Assembly (NCBI RefSeq): GCF_001411555.2
Contig: NC_049907.1
Coordinates: 36,757,482-36,821,481, forward strand
From: Juglans regia
Lineage: Eukaryota > Streptophyta > Magnoliopsida > Fagales > Juglandaceae
Length of the DNA: 64,000 bases
Direction: 5' to 3'
The first letter of the stretch is position 1, and every line of letters starts with the position of its first letter. Both the position numbers and the translations under genes were made by a program. Under the pieces are notes generated by a model that did not search any database, was not told the origin of the DNA, and saw only the letters and a program-made list of their open reading frames with translations. This document shows, one piece after another, positions 35,074 to 50,513 of this stretch.

Positions 35074-35445
35074 GATAGTATAAAAAAATGCTTGTAAAAA
35101 AATACTTAATACTTAACATAGGGATAGTATAAAAAAGTATTTAAAGAATAATTAATACTTAAAATAAGGATAGTATAAAAAATTATTAAAAAATACTTAA
35201 TACTTAAAATAAGGATAGTATAAAAAAATATTAAAGAATACTTAATACTTAACGTAAGGATAGTATAAAAAAAGTATTAAAAAATATTTAATACTTAACA
35301 TAAGAATAGTATAAAGAAATATTAAAAAATACTTAATACTTAAATTAAGGATAATATAAAAAAAATATTAAAAAATACTTAATACTAAACATACGGATAG
35401 TATAAAAAAGTATTAAAAAATGCTTAATACTTAACATATTTTTTA
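35074..35445. repeat. Tandem repeat, period 45-46 bp, about 8 copies
   Basis: The core 'ggatagtataaaaaa' recurs at about 35074, 35123, 35169, 35214, 35259, 35305, 35350 and 35396, each followed by 'tattaaaaaatacttaatactta'-type sequence. It lies inside the CACTA-like element. Confidence 0.85.
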
Positions 35446-35964
35446 ATACTTAGAATACTTAAAATATACTTAAAATAGGACCAGAAAAAAGAGGACAAAA
35501 TTTAACAATTCTTTGAATAAGTTATAACCTGTTAACTTATTCTAATAATAATCATATTTACAAGAAAATCATAGAAAATTGAATATAATAATAATTAGAA
35601 TACTTTAAAATCTTAATTAATTATTAAATTTAATATAACAAGCGGAAGTTTTTTAGCCATGGTTTGATATATTCTCGTATCTTGCATTATTATGACATGT
35701 TTAAGGATCCATCATATAAGGTAAATTAAGTGAATTTTTTACGTGTTCTATTTATAATTTTTTATTCCTAATATTTACAACTTCTATGTAGAAGTAACGT
35801 TCTATAAACAAAATAAATAGATCGAAGTTGAAGATTCATCATCATGCAGACTCAAGATCTTTCTATCGTCTCTCTATGAAATTAGTAAATTTTTTTTTTT
35901 ATTGTATATAGTTTGTTATTTGAGGTATTCTAATGACTTTATATCTTAACAAATGTCTCTTGTA

Positions 35965-36490
35965 GCAAGAGTCAAATTCCAATTATGATTTGACAAAATT
36001 ATATGTAGCATCACATTCTGATCGTAATGGAGAGTGAACTCATTCCGATGGCCTTGAAAATTATGTAAGCATTATAATATATTTTAATTAAACATATTTA
36101 AATATTTGTGACAATATTAATTCTTTTTCTTATGTGTAGGATAAAATGATTGTCTTATGTGCTGAATCTGTATTAGATCAAAATTTCTTAACAAATAATG
36201 TTAAAATTCTTACACTAGTTTTAGGTCAACGTTCAGGATATTTGAGGGGTTTGAGTCGCTGTGTAAAGCCTTCTAACTCTTCCTCATTGTCCGTGTTTGT
36301 CTCTAACACCGCTATAGCGTTAGAGAAATCGAATTCCAAGATCGAAGAGTTGACTACAAGGTAGCATATGTTAGAGGCTCAATCGGCGAAACAAGCAGAC
36401 ATGAAGATGCGCATGAAATAACAAGAACAATAATAAGAAGAGTTCAAGAGAGAGGTACAACTCCAAATACATATTCTTATGCAATAGGCC
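35965..36490 (+). pseudogene. Plant transposase, Ptta/En/Spm family, C-terminal part, broken
   Basis: Two exons can be inferred: 35965-36063 (after ...cttgtag, ending ..ENYgtaagc) and 36140-36490 (after ...tgtgtag). The first gives ESNSNYDLTKLYVASH..., with an internal TGA in the position where the family has a charged loop. The second gives VLGQRSGYLRGLSRCVKPSN, the hallmark of this family, then a coiled region KSNSKIEELTTR with a stop at 36362 and more stops after. In the family this part belongs to the CACTA DNA-binding/transposase protein. Broken, so a relic. Confidence 0.7.
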
Positions 36491-36689
36491 TCCAAGCAAC
36501 TGATTTACATTATACTTATAAATTTTGAGATCTATTTTTGTACAAAGAATACTAGTACTACTGTTTTATTTATTTAGTTCCCACTTATTAAAATACTTTT
36601 ATGGGTATTGAACCAATTGTAATATATATTTTTTTAAATATTATGTATGTCTATTTAATTTTTATTATTGGGTAAAATAAAATAGTTAC

Positions 36690-37080
36690 TGTTCGAACGA
36701 CTAAAAATCGTTTCGAACAAGATAAGTAAAACCATTCGAACATTGATACAGAACATTCGAATGTAATCAGAATTAAACATTCGAACAGTATTTGAAGCCG
36801 TTCGAACGAAATCATCGAACATGAAATAAACGTTCGAATGACATCTCATAAGAAATCGTTTGATCCTATTATGGTCCGATCGAACATCTTACTCAATATG
36901 TTAAAACATATTTTACTATTCAACCATCAAATTATTTGTTCGAATATTTACTCATGCCTATTTGGTCGAACGGATTGGTATCAATCGACCACTCACGAAG
37001 GATGCGTTCGAACGTGATTCTGGGACGAAATTCAATCATCCCAAAAAAAATATTTCGTTCTAACGCGATTGAACAATTTT
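36690..37080. repeat. Right subterminal cluster of TTCGAACG-type motifs
   Basis: At least ten TTCGAAC/CGTTCGA variants occur in about 390 bp in both orientations, mirrored by a similar cluster at 15560-15860. Consistent with CACTA subterminal binding sites. Confidence 0.6.
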
Positions 37081-37186
37081 GCTAAAATTCATCTTGAAAG
37101 ATATTTTTTGAGATGAATTTTTATCCTAAAATATCTTTTGGGATACTATTTTTGAAACGATCTTAGAACGATTTTTTTTCATCTCT

Positions 37187-37413
37187 AGAAATATTTTTGG
37201 ACGAAATCAAAATCCATATTAGGCTAAGGATGGTCTTTAACGGCTTGGGCCTGGAGTGGGTTGTCGTAAAAGAAAGAAAGACGATGCGGGTCGAAGCACA
37301 CATGATGATCTCCTTACAAATTATTCCATACCAAACACGATTGATTTCTTTAATTAATAGTTGATTATGGCATTGTTTGTGATACACCGCCACGTGGGCT
37401 GGGACGTGTGTCA

Positions 37414-37453
<40 letters not shown>

Positions 37454-39152
37454 CCATTCAACTAATAATGCAACATCTCCTCTTTCGATAATAAATTATT
37501 TTATTTCTATAATAAATTATTCGATCGTGGATTCTGTCATCACAAATGTGTACGTATCATCTATTTTTATAATACACAAATATATTATAATTAATGATAT
37601 TTTAGATATCGTAGGACAAGTTTAAACAAATTAAAAAATAAATAATATATTTTTTTTTGATACATTTAGAGAAAGGAGTTTCAAACTCTAGACTTGTCTA
37701 TTTTAGAGGCTGAGCGTTATACCAATCAAATCACATATATTTAACAAAAATAAACAATATTAATAACAGGTGGTATCTGTCTTTTCTAGTTGATTATATT
37801 GGCGGAAAATGACATCAGTTTGGGAAAATAAATCGGGATCAAATAATTATAATGCTTCCTCAACGTCAACCACCACAACCCACTTTGAGAGCGATAGACA
37901 GATGACAACTCAGTGCCAAAACAACATGTTCTGCATGGCTTGTTCTAAATTATTCTATGTGTATATGCAAGCATGCCCACTAAATAAGCTAAGCCGGCTA
38001 GCTGGGAAAATAACTTCATTTTAATCTACATGAATAGAAAATAGTTAGATCGGTGTAATTTCCCCAATAGAAAATCATCAAAACGCATGCGAATGAGAAG
38101 TCAATCTGCTTTTGGGTTTCCTTTAATTTCTTTGTTCAATCAAGTGGCTACAAGCCAATCAAATATCTTCTAGGGACGGACAAAAATTACTGATACTAAA
38201 CTTCTTGCTCAAGGTTGATTTTCGAAAGAATTTTAGCACCGACCAACGGTTTGGATTGGTGATGACCCAATATATATATACATATATATATATATATAGG
38301 CTATAGCTAGGCTAGTAATTTTGTCCATAGTCTCTCACACCAGCTTGCTTTGATGTTTGTAAGCAACCCCTAATTATTTCAACACTTAGCCGGGGAATCT
38401 TTGAAAAACATGTGCATATATATTAGTTAATACGCCGACCTCGTAAAAGTGAAAAATAATGCGATGGTTTTCATAAAACTTTGGGCTTGATCACCCGATA
38501 TGTGGTAATTAATTAGTTTCCTGTAAATGGTGTAAATAGCGAACCCATAAAAACTGATCCAGAGGGTGACCCTGTTCTTCAAACCACTCTAAATTAATAC
38601 CAAAACAATCACCTTTCTTTTGTTTTAAATGTTGCTCCTAGCTATGTGCATCTTTTTCTTTTTAAAATGTTGGAACATGGTCAATCGCATGAAGTTCTTT
38701 CCATGCCGGTTAGAACAAATTAGTTTCATCCAAGCTAGTGGTTAATGATTTCCTGTTAATGTAAGTTGCATGCATTTGTTTGTGTTTTTTTTTTTTCTTT
38801 TCTCAATGATCGTAATATATATCTTGGTCGTTCTTCTCATAATCTGCACAAACTACTCAGAATGGTGAAGGCTAATTAATCAAGGTACACAAAATGAGTA
38901 GTAATTGGTAATCCGTGTTCCATATTCATAATATAGGTTACACAAAACCACGAAAAAGAGGAACACAAAGCAATACATTAATTATATCATACCTTTCAAG
39001 TAAGTACAAAATGCAAAAAGAAAGAAAGAAAGAGAAAAGAAATAATATAAGATAAGATAAAACCCAAGAAAGATTTATGTTCTACTGCAGTCTCTCATGT
39101 TTCCCTTTGGTTTTTGATAGAGCTTTTGTTCTGGCTCCATTTGGACCATTTC
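37187..39152. other. Intergenic DNA between CACTA-like element and ACL5-like gene
   Basis: No gene recognised. (TA)n tracts at 37419-37450 and 38271-38299. A SINE candidate is listed separately. The nearest 100 bases hold the 3'UTR of the minus-strand gene. Confidence 0.6.
37645..37735 (-). mobile_element. Candidate tRNA-derived SINE
   Basis: On the minus strand TGGTATAACGCTCAG (box A-like) is followed about 35 bp later by GAGTTTGAAACTCC (box B-like) and then an A-rich tail. This is the spacing of an RNA polymerase III promoter. No target duplication was identified. Confidence 0.4.
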
Positions 39153-42074
<2,922 letters not shown>

Positions 42075-42107
42075 CTTCCTATAGCTGACTGATCAGAAAG
42101 AACCTCA

Positions 42108-42110
<3 letters not shown>

Positions 42111-42145
<35 letters not shown>
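42111..42145 (-). repeat. (GA)n / (CT)n microsatellite in the ACL5-like 5'UTR
   Basis: On the transcribed strand this is a (CT)n tract about 37 bp upstream of the start codon. No upstream ATG lies between the TATA-like site and the start. Confidence 0.85.
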
Positions 42146-42146
<1 letters not shown>

Positions 42147-42180
42147 CAAGTGATGGGGAAGTTTAGAAGGCTTGGTGCAC

Positions 42181-42188
42181 AATATAAA
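42181..42188 (-). promoter_or_regulatory. Probable TATA box of the ACL5-like gene
   Basis: TTTATATT on the minus strand, about 110 bp upstream of the start codon, next to a G/C-rich patch. Confidence 0.45.
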
Positions 42189-42189
42189 T

Positions 42190-43858
42190 GGGAGGGAGTC
42201 TGCAGGCCGGGGAATCGAAAAGGACTATGATATGCTTTTGGTATGGACGAGTAGGGAGATTTATCGAAGTGTGTGCTTGAGGGTGTAAAGGAACAAAAAT
42301 CCTCGTGGATTTTCGTGACGGGAAAAAATACAGTGCGTGTGTGATTTCTAAGGTTGATTTGCTCGCGTGGTTGTAGTATCCTTATTGTCTTCGTCCTCTT
42401 TTATCCATAATAAATATTCATCATATTGGACATACGTGATAATCTTTTCCATGTGCATGCGCAGCCATGGAAGCAAAGAAACCAATTGATTTAACGTGTA
42501 TGATTTTGTAGGGTTAAAGATTGTCTAGGAACCTACCTAGCTATGCTCTAGATACGGGACCCTTGTGATTTTTCCAATGCGCAATCGACAAGTGGGATAC
42601 GCAGTATGATCATATATGGACAAAGACATAGCAGCATGGATAATGCTGAGATGACGAACAATGTACGAAGAGTTTTATTAGCGGAAGGAAAAAAGATAAA
42701 AAGAATGATGATTGAGGGGGTGACATTTACCGGAAATTTGGCTATTTCTTTCTTCAGAAAATGTGTGCAAAATCTTGGTTGGAGAGAGACAGAGAGGAAT
42801 AGGAAGTTGGGGAGAGCGTGCAGCAGAAACCATCATCATATTCTCTTTGTTGCCTCAAAAGATTGGGAGAGAGCGTGCTGTGCCAGGGCGCACCACTCAT
42901 AATCACCATCACAATCCTCTCCACCCCCACCATCATAGAAACAAAGAATAACGACACCCTTTAGAACTGTTCCGAGTTCAACTATATATATATATATATA
43001 TTTATCATGCTTGTCTTGCCACGTGTCAGAGGGAGATCCCATCTTTTGATCCACTTTGTGGGTCCATGAGTGGGACCCGGATGCCAGGTTCTAGTTGTGA
43101 TGTAAGGTGGGCATCAGCCTGATATGCCTCTCTGGACCATTGGTGGACAGGGAGGGTTCCATAGAGGAGTGGTGTTTTTCTTCAGTCACGCACGCCAACC
43201 ATGAATACAAAAGCAATCATAGTTGTAGGGTTTCGGGGGGAGTGATAATGGATTGCACAGTGATCATGGCCTGGTTCCGAAGACCCTCTTACTTTCCCTC
43301 TTGATCTGTTCCCTAGCTTAGATATCTTTTACTTGCTGGATATATCTCTGCCCCTATTCGTGACCTGTAAAAATCATGACAAATATATATGCCTATCTAC
43401 TACTTTATGTAAGTTTAATTACCAGATCGATGCTGCCATGCACCTACTTACATAATTTATAAAATCTTATCGTTCTGTTTTTGCACCTAATCTTGTGACT
43501 CATTTAGACTTCTGAACGTATCATGATTTTATCCCAATTAATCTCCCGGCCTTTTAATATGAACTGTTGGGGCTTAATTTGCACATTGACTATTGTACGT
43601 GTACAAGTACCATACGAGACGTAACATTAAAACATGAAAACATTTTCCATTTTTTATGTTTTGCATACATGAAGACTGTATCTAGGATTATTCTTTTTCT
43701 AAACAAATCTTATAAACATGAATTAATGCGTTGTGATTAATGTTGAAAGAAAGATAGCTAGTTGAAAAGGAAAAAATACAAATTGTATGGATTCTTAGAT
43801 ACCTTAAGCTTGACATACGTAACATCCATATATAAGATAATACATCAAAGTTACACTT
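42190..43858 (-). other. Upstream region of the ACL5-like gene
   Basis: About 1.7 kb without a recognisable gene. It contains a (TA)n at 42983-43002 and ordinary mixed sequence at 43020-43310 that is less AT-rich than its surroundings. This is probably the promoter of the ACL5-like gene. I could not identify specific regulatory sites with confidence. Confidence 0.45.
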
Positions 43859-44728
43859 GTTATATCTAGGGCTGTAAATGAACCAGTCTGTTCGATAGCC
43901 CGCTCGGTACTCGCTCGATTAAACTCGAATTGAACTCGACTCGTGAAAAAAAAAAATTCGCTCTTGAAAACAGATACCCGCTCGAATTGTAAATGACACA
44001 TACCCGACAAAACTTGACTCGGCCCGACTAAGACTCGCTCGTTTATGCTCGAGTCAACTCGTTAGGTCGACTCGATTAAAACTCAATCATACATTGATAA
44101 ATATATACATACACCTATGTATATACACACACACACATATATATATGTAGTAACTAATAATATAAGCAAACTATTTTTATAATTAAATATATAATATGTA
44201 ATTTAATTACTTATGTCTATATAGTGAATATAGTTCATAAGTATATTTTATAATTTGTATAATAATTAGTCGATAAAACTTAATAATTTAATATACTAAT
44301 ATGTGAGAACCATATATGAAATAGATATATGCTATTATATTAAGTGTATGTACTAATAATATATGTAGGCATATAATATATTGTTATTTTGAATAAATAT
44401 CAACTAGTTAGATATTAATTATTTATAAATTTTATAAAATTTTATAATTCAATAGAGATTCTACTTATTAGTTATATAAATTTAATATTAGATTTTTTAT
44501 TTTTTTATTTTTTAATTTATTAATTATTAAATCTTATTCAAAAAATAAAAAACCACAATTTGAACTCGTGCTCGGCTCGACTTGAACTCGTTTGTGGGAC
44601 GAGTTAAATGTTTAACTTATCGAGTCGAACTCAAACAAAGAATAAAAAAAAATCTTAAGCTCGAGTATTTTGAGTTCGACAAGTCAAAAACTGACTTGAC
44701 TCAGCTCGATTACAGCTCTATTTATACC
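43859..44728 (+). mobile_element. Non-autonomous hAT-type element
   Basis: Element 43867-44720 (854 bp). Ends TAGGGCTGTAA and, inverted, TAGAGCTGTAA. Flanks GTTATATC and TTTATACC match at 6 of 8, fitting a decayed 8-bp hAT duplication. Its outer 200 bp carry many CGAGT/ACTCG motifs, candidates for subterminal binding sites. The AT-rich core has no ORF. It is the inverted relative of 12345-13120. Confidence 0.82.
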
Positions 44729-44891
44729 TAATCTCACATGCTACGCATCTTTTAAGGAATTTTATACCTTATTAACTTTTCCTTTACTTGTAAGGTGTTC
44801 ATATTTACAGTTCTTGTAATGCTGGCCTTAATTTAAGCAGCATGTGCAATCCACTTATCATCTCACGTACGGTACAAAAGGTGTATAATAA

Positions 44892-45254
44892 TAAGAACTA
44901 GTTTGATTGTTGAGATGCGATAAAATGAGAATTCTGTAAATAATAATGAAATAATTTACGAATAATAACGAAATAATTTTAGTTAAGATGTTTTAAGAAG
45001 TTTTAAAAAAATTAAAAATTAAAATATTATTATAATATAAGTTTTTAATATTATTTTTATTTTGAAATTTTAAAAAAATTGAATTACTTTTTATGTTTTG
45101 TTTGGAAGTTTGAAAAAATTATAATAATTAAATAAAAAAATATTTATATTTATAATATTTAAAAAATAAAATAAAATAAAATAAGATAAAATAAAATAAA
45201 ATAAAATAAGATGGAATGGAGAGTACCAGCTCGCAACAAACAAACGGGGCCTAA
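44892..45254. mobile_element. MITE, TWA-target family, with internal expansion
   Basis: Element 44895-45251 with TAA on both sides (44892-44894, 45252-45254). Right end GTTTGTTTGTTG...GGGGCC. The interior shows the family's attattttt/attattattt order, plus a (AAAAT)n stretch at about 45165-45210. Related to 11600-11799 and 14399-14623. Confidence 0.65.
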
Positions 45255-46850
45255 AATATGAGTGCGCCATGTCATGAAACAAAAATTGCGAATTCCAGTA
45301 GAGTTGGACTGCGTCTCCTAGGGTTCCGTGCAAGCAAGTGACCCTACTTATCCTTTCCTTTCCTTTCCTCTCTGATGGACGAGAATGTCTTCATACAAAA
45401 AGCAAAGGAAAGAGTACAATAAGTGCATGCATTACTTGTGGTTTAACTTATACACGAATTCATATGAACGAAGAAATTAATGAACACCATATGGCAACTC
45501 ATTCCCTTGTCGGAAATTTGAAAATATTGAGATGTGATAGGATTGTTTTTCAGACTTTATTTCTCAAGTTAGTTTGATAAATGTATATAATTTTTATTAT
45601 TAATGATATTGTTTGTTTCCTATAAAAAAATGGCCATCATATTTTGATTTAATAAGTGTTATGTAATAAAAAAATTATATAAAAATAAATTTATAAATTA
45701 ATATAATTTTATATGTTTATTTTATAATAAAAATAATTTTACAATCTAATATACGACATCAAATTATATTAATTTATATATTTTTTTTTATATATTTTTT
45801 TTATAATTAAAATATTTCTCTTTTACTTTTAGTGACTCATATATTTTATGATAACCTAACATATATAGGCCAATAAGTAGCTACTTTGTCATGTAGTGAC
45901 TACTTTGTCACATAAGTGGGTGTAACACTTCTCCAATTCAATTGAGTGACTCACATGAGTAGCTACTTTGTCATTTTCATGGTAATGTGACATGTATTTT
46001 ACAGCACAAGTCAAACGTAATTTCAACTAATAGATAGGCTAATAAGATTTGACATTCTCTCCATAATAATAAAATCTTATTATTATCTTTATTTATTTTT
46101 AAATATGTTTTAAGTGCATATATTAAATACATCAAATTAGCTTCATTTTCAATTCTATTATTTTCAAAAACAATATCCTATACATCAAAATATATCCAAA
46201 AACCACAAAGCATCAAAATACATCAAATAAAATAAAATTGAGATCCTCCTCAAAATTACATGAAGAAAAAAGGTTAAAACGAAGAAAATAATATAAACAA
46301 AAGGATTGGCTAAGTTACTCTGCATAGACAAATTTTGTTGAAATACTGTAGGTCATAACTAAAGTTGTAATGAGAAGGCCCAAATTATAAGGTCTATATT
46401 TTAAAATGACTAGTCAATGATCTAATTAGAGCATTTATTATAATATTATAAACAACAAAAATTTTTCATTTTCAAATAAAGAAATATTATAATTATAAAG
46501 AAATTATATAAAATAATCTCATAAATTGATATGGTTTGATGTGACTTATCAGATTATAAAATTATTTTTATTATAAAATAAATCTAATGAATCAGATAAA
46601 ATTATATTAATTTATAGAATTATTTTTATGTAACTATTTTGTGAAGCTTAACACTGTCTATCTAAATAATATTGGACCCCATAATTGTGCAACTGAATGG
46701 GCCAAGGTTTAAACGGTGCAGCCTTTACGAAGCCCAACACACTCTAATGTCGGTCTTTTCTTTCTTTCTGTCTTTCTTTTTCTTTTACTTTCAACCCAAC
46801 AAACTGATGCATGGAGTTGCACGTTGATCGGACGGACGCATGCATTTTTA
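45255..46850. other. Intergenic DNA, no gene seen
   Basis: AT-rich and featureless except for repeated short phrases at 45885-45970 ('agctactttgtca' occurs three times). The open frames here show no recognisable protein. Confidence 0.5.
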
Positions 46851-47032
46851 GGGCGGGTTTGAATACATAAATCTATTTTATTTCATCGATTTTATAATTA
46901 TAATTTTTTAAAATTTTTATATAAAATATAATAAATAATTTAATTTTTTATAATTTAAAATAAAAATAATACTAAAAAATTATATTTAATAATATTTTAT
47001 TTAATTTTTAATAAAATAATATTTTGTTTATG
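46851..47032. mobile_element. Partial copy of the TWA-target MITE family
   Basis: Left end GGGCGGGTTTGAATAC next to TTA, and the interior (aaaatataataaataattt) resembles the other copies inverted. The right end is missing where the Tat-type element region begins. Confidence 0.45.
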
Positions 47033-47199
47033 CTAGAGAAAATTAATGCAACCTCATAATAAAATTAAAGGTCAGGCCTCAAGGGCCACGAAATGCAAAG
47101 TAGACGTGGTCAAAGCCCTCCTTTTATATCCGAGCTATTTGGGCCTTACATGGACTTTTTTGATTTCGGGGAATTTGGGTTGGGCTTAATCTATAGTGT

Positions 47200-47680
47200 C
47201 ACTCGAGCCCCTCATACTCTCAGACCTGAGAACGGTCATGCCCTCGGCATGATCATGTTTGAACTGGATTAAGTTTGTAAATGACGTATTCCACCACCGT
47301 TCGTGATCTTTAACCTGCAAATCGTTAAGTGGGCGATGTGGTGCGTCTGTGACACCTCCGATTCTTAAGTCAGTAATGAGTGAGACATAATAATTTAAGA
47401 ATGCTTAATCAGATCGATCGAAGGTTACTTGTTGCCCCTATATATAGGTATGGAGAATATTGGATGAATACTATGCACTAATTAACTTTGCATAATGCTT
47501 AGCTATTTGGAGGCTTATCCCTAATGTATCGGAATTATCTAATCACCACGTGTTTCATACTCATAATGTAAGGTTTTATCCCTCCCTAGTCCCTAATAAA
47601 TAGGTCAGGTAGGGTCTTCGTTAAGCTACATGACTCATTTGAGTCCTTTATAAATGGTGGGTCTTAGGCCCCCAGTTTGG
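47200..47680 (-). repeat. Candidate 3' LTR of the Tat-type element (approximate ends)
   Basis: On the minus strand the palindromic TATA region CCTATATATAGG (47448-47437) is followed about 65-80 bp on by CTGACTTAAGAATCGGAGG (47373-47355), the arrangement typical of Tat-group LTRs. Upstream, AAACTGGGGGCC (about 47681-47670) could be the polypurine tract. TG/CA ends are not certain and no second LTR is in the window. Confidence 0.55.
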
Positions 47681-49929
47681 GCTAGACCAATATTAATTCC
47701 TTCAGTTACTTCGCTAATTCCTCTCGCATGTAAGCAAGGGGGATTCATAATGAAAGAATTATAAGTATCTTGCTTTACTTAATCGAGGACGTTTGAGACC
47801 CTAGACTATCCCGCTAAGGATTTTAGATATATGCACTACCTCGCTGGTGCTTATATTACTTTACTAGCCTTTTCCACTTATCTAGAGGCAATAATTTCAA
47901 ACTTGGAAAACGTGCGAACGTTACCTAATAACCGTCGCCACATTCTCTTTTAATCACATCATTTAGTTAGGTCATAATGGTTTGCAATTATCACCTGGTT
48001 TTCATTTCCTTACTCCTTTGCATTTTTCGATGTCTTTTTCTCGATTTCTTCGTTTCTTCTTTATGTTCTTGAAATCCCACTATCTCGAGTTCTTTATCTT
48101 CGACTCTAACCTTCCCCATTTCTTCATTTCTTTTGCTTCTTTGTCATTCTCATGGCTCAATGAAACACATTCCAAACCCCTGTTGTCCCAAAGTCTTCTT
48201 CTGCTAAAGATGTTACATACTTCGAAGGTTTTGGGTGGTGCGCAACCCTCACTGCCAGAGACTTGAAGAATCTACGCAACACCTACGTGATCCCAGATTC
48301 AATACTCCTGGAACTCCCTCGTTGTGGTTGCGTCGATTAAAAAGGATTCGCAGAAAAGGTTGCTCTTCCCGTGTGTGCCCTAATTCATGGTTTGCGATTT
48401 CCTTTCTGTCACCCAGTACGCTACGTTCTTGATCTTCTTAGGCTAGCTCCTGCACAGCTTCATTCTCATGCATGGAGGGTTATTCTTTGTTCTTGCATTG
48501 TGTTTCACTTGGTTTGGAACCCACTAGGGAAGAATACCCAGATTTAACTACCCGAGAGTTCCTAGCATTTTATTCTTTGAGGAGCTCTCCAGGCAACATT
48601 TGTAACTTTCGGATTAGGAATCAGCGATTAGCTCGTTTAGAAAGCAGTCACTAACGCCAAACAATGGACGAGGAAGTTTTACTTGGTCCTGGGCGCAAGT
48701 TGGGAATTTCTCAATTCGGAGGCTATGCGCCCAGAGTTCCCAATTAGAGCTACCTGGAGTAAAATTCCTAATGATAAGGGCCTTATGTCGGCTTTGGAAC
48801 CTCTATCTGAACGGGGGCAATCCCATGTCAACATAGTTGCTGCCTGAGCGAGTGAGCATGAGGATGACCTTTGGATTGAGGATCTCTTGTCGCCCGCCAA
48901 TATTGATCATTTATTGGTGATGCCTAACCGTTCAAAGGTCAAGGGTCACCTCTTCCTAAACAAGGACATGGCGCCATCTCCCCCAATCAAGCCTTCCTCT
49001 GAGTCTTCTCCCCAGGTTTCGTGGAAGCGTCCTCTCCAACCTACTATAGATACACCTTCCCCTGGCGGTAAAGAGGGGGCTGGTCAACCTCAGGGTACTT
49101 CACCTTCTACCCCCAATCGCTCACCAGCACGTGCGCCTTCTCCAAGTCTTGATGACGTTGAGGGTTTGATGGGTCAAGCCCTTTCTGACCTAGCGACCAC
49201 GTTTGACTTTGACCTTCCTTCCCAACAGTTTGCATTGGCGTCTAGCCCAACCTTCGAATTCTCTACATTCGAAGATCCTGATTTGCCAAGGGAAGGCGAT
49301 GAGGTCAACGTTGATATGGACACTGCCTTCTCCTTGAGCCTTGCCGACCAAGTAGTGCATGAGGGAAATCAGGGCAGTGGAGATGGTGCCCTAGGCGACC
49401 GTGGTGTTCAGGGTGGTGAGAAGGGGGGTAACGTTCCTATTTGTGAAGAATTGGAAGAAGAAAGTGAAAGCAAAAGTTTAACGCTCCATTATTGGCATAC
49501 TACTATCTCGAGGGGACAGACCCCTCCACTCGACTTGGGGGCTGGTGGCGATCACGTTTCTACTCCCTTTACCTTTCTCTCCTCATTTGGAGATGACACT
49601 GAGTCTTCTCCCTTAGAGGAGGGTGTTCCTCTAGGTGGTTTTGCGAGTGAGAACATTAGTCTTGGGAAGGTTGAACTTGCCTACACCAACATTGTTCGCC
49701 TGGTAGGAGATTTGGATAAGGCCCTTGAGATTGGAGCAGACTCAGCAACGGTGCTTCCTGAGGCTTTCCCTTTTGGTACCTACTATAAGTCTGAGATGAG
49801 GTATGATGGGGAGGTGTAGAGAGGTACTTCCACCTCCTCTGGTCCTGCTATAGATGATGCCGTCAACAACATGGCTAATCGACTAAGGAATTTTTTCTCT
49901 AGGGTAGCTCTGACTTTGTTTCTCTCACT

Positions 49930-49961
<32 letters not shown>

Positions 49962-50513
49962 CTTTTTTCTTTTTTTAACTTCTTCTCAATTTTATTTTTT
50001 TATGGTGTCAACGATTTGGCGGCCTAGATCATGGTTAATCTTGCCGACTTGGAGGATGAATTTTGCTCTAGGCATTTCTTTTCTTTCTACGCCAAGAGTG
50101 AATTTGAGAGATGGAAGGGTGAAAGGGTGGAGTTGAAGATCCTACTTGAGCGAGCGGATGGCTACGCGCACTCTCTTGCAGGTAACTTGGATATTCTCCG
50201 TGACGAGATTTTTTACACTCGCGATGAACTCCGTCGTGCCACAGAGGTGAAGGCCTAGGACAACTTCTCGTTGGGACTGCTAGAGTCAAAGTGTGATTCC
50301 GCTAAGGCTCAACTTTCCCTTGTCTAGGGGGAGTTGGATTCAGAGTAGAGTCGTGCTCACTCTAAGCTCTCCGCCCTCCAAGAGGAGCTAAACTCTTTCC
50401 GCTAGGAGCTGTCAAGTTCTCAGCGGCGTTGTACTGAACTCGGGGAGGTGTTGGCAGCTTCGAAGAAGAGTAAGCGACAAGTTAATCTTGACCTCTCAGA
50501 GGCGCGTGACACT

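Larger units (their letters stand above)
15331..37186 (+). mobile_element. Old CACTA (En/Spm)-like transposon containing a nested endogenous virus
   Basis: The left end CACTGCAAAAAAAATC (15331) resembles plant CACTA termini (CACTRCAAGAAAA type). At the right, GATTTTTTTTCATC (37170-37183) is the matching inverted end with a decayed tip. About 60 bp inside each end lie related stretches about 'gggac/atcatccca' in opposite orientation. Both sides carry clusters of TTCGAACG/CGTTCGAA-type motifs (15560-15860, 17330-17520; 33980-34260, 34890-34980, 36690-37020), as expected for subterminal transposase-binding repeats. It holds a broken plant-transposon protein gene (minus, 16-17.2 kb) and a broken Ptta/En/Spm transposase gene (plus, 36 kb). 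About 15 kb of viral DNA is lodged between them. The claim that both ends belong to one element is inference. Confidence 0.65.

Noticed and set aside
35074..35445. Regular repeats considered as a CRISPR-like array.
   Set aside because: Units are contiguous AT-rich tandem repeats without unique spacers, in a plant nuclear genome.
37809..38024. 71-codon open frame with Ser/Thr-rich start.
   Set aside because: No family match that I recognise and no supporting features.
42111..42145. (GA)n tract as a possible GAGA regulatory element.
   Set aside because: A simple microsatellite in the 5'UTR is sufficient; no evidence for regulation in the sequence alone.
43260..43284. Sequence 'atggcctggttccga' resembling the miR166 target in HD-ZIP III genes.
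   Set aside because: It needs an extra base and mismatches in the seed region, and no HD-ZIP coding sequence surrounds it. Probably chance.
45338..45577. 79-codon open frame in intergenic DNA.
   Set aside because: No recognisable domain, AT-rich context, no promoter or splice support.
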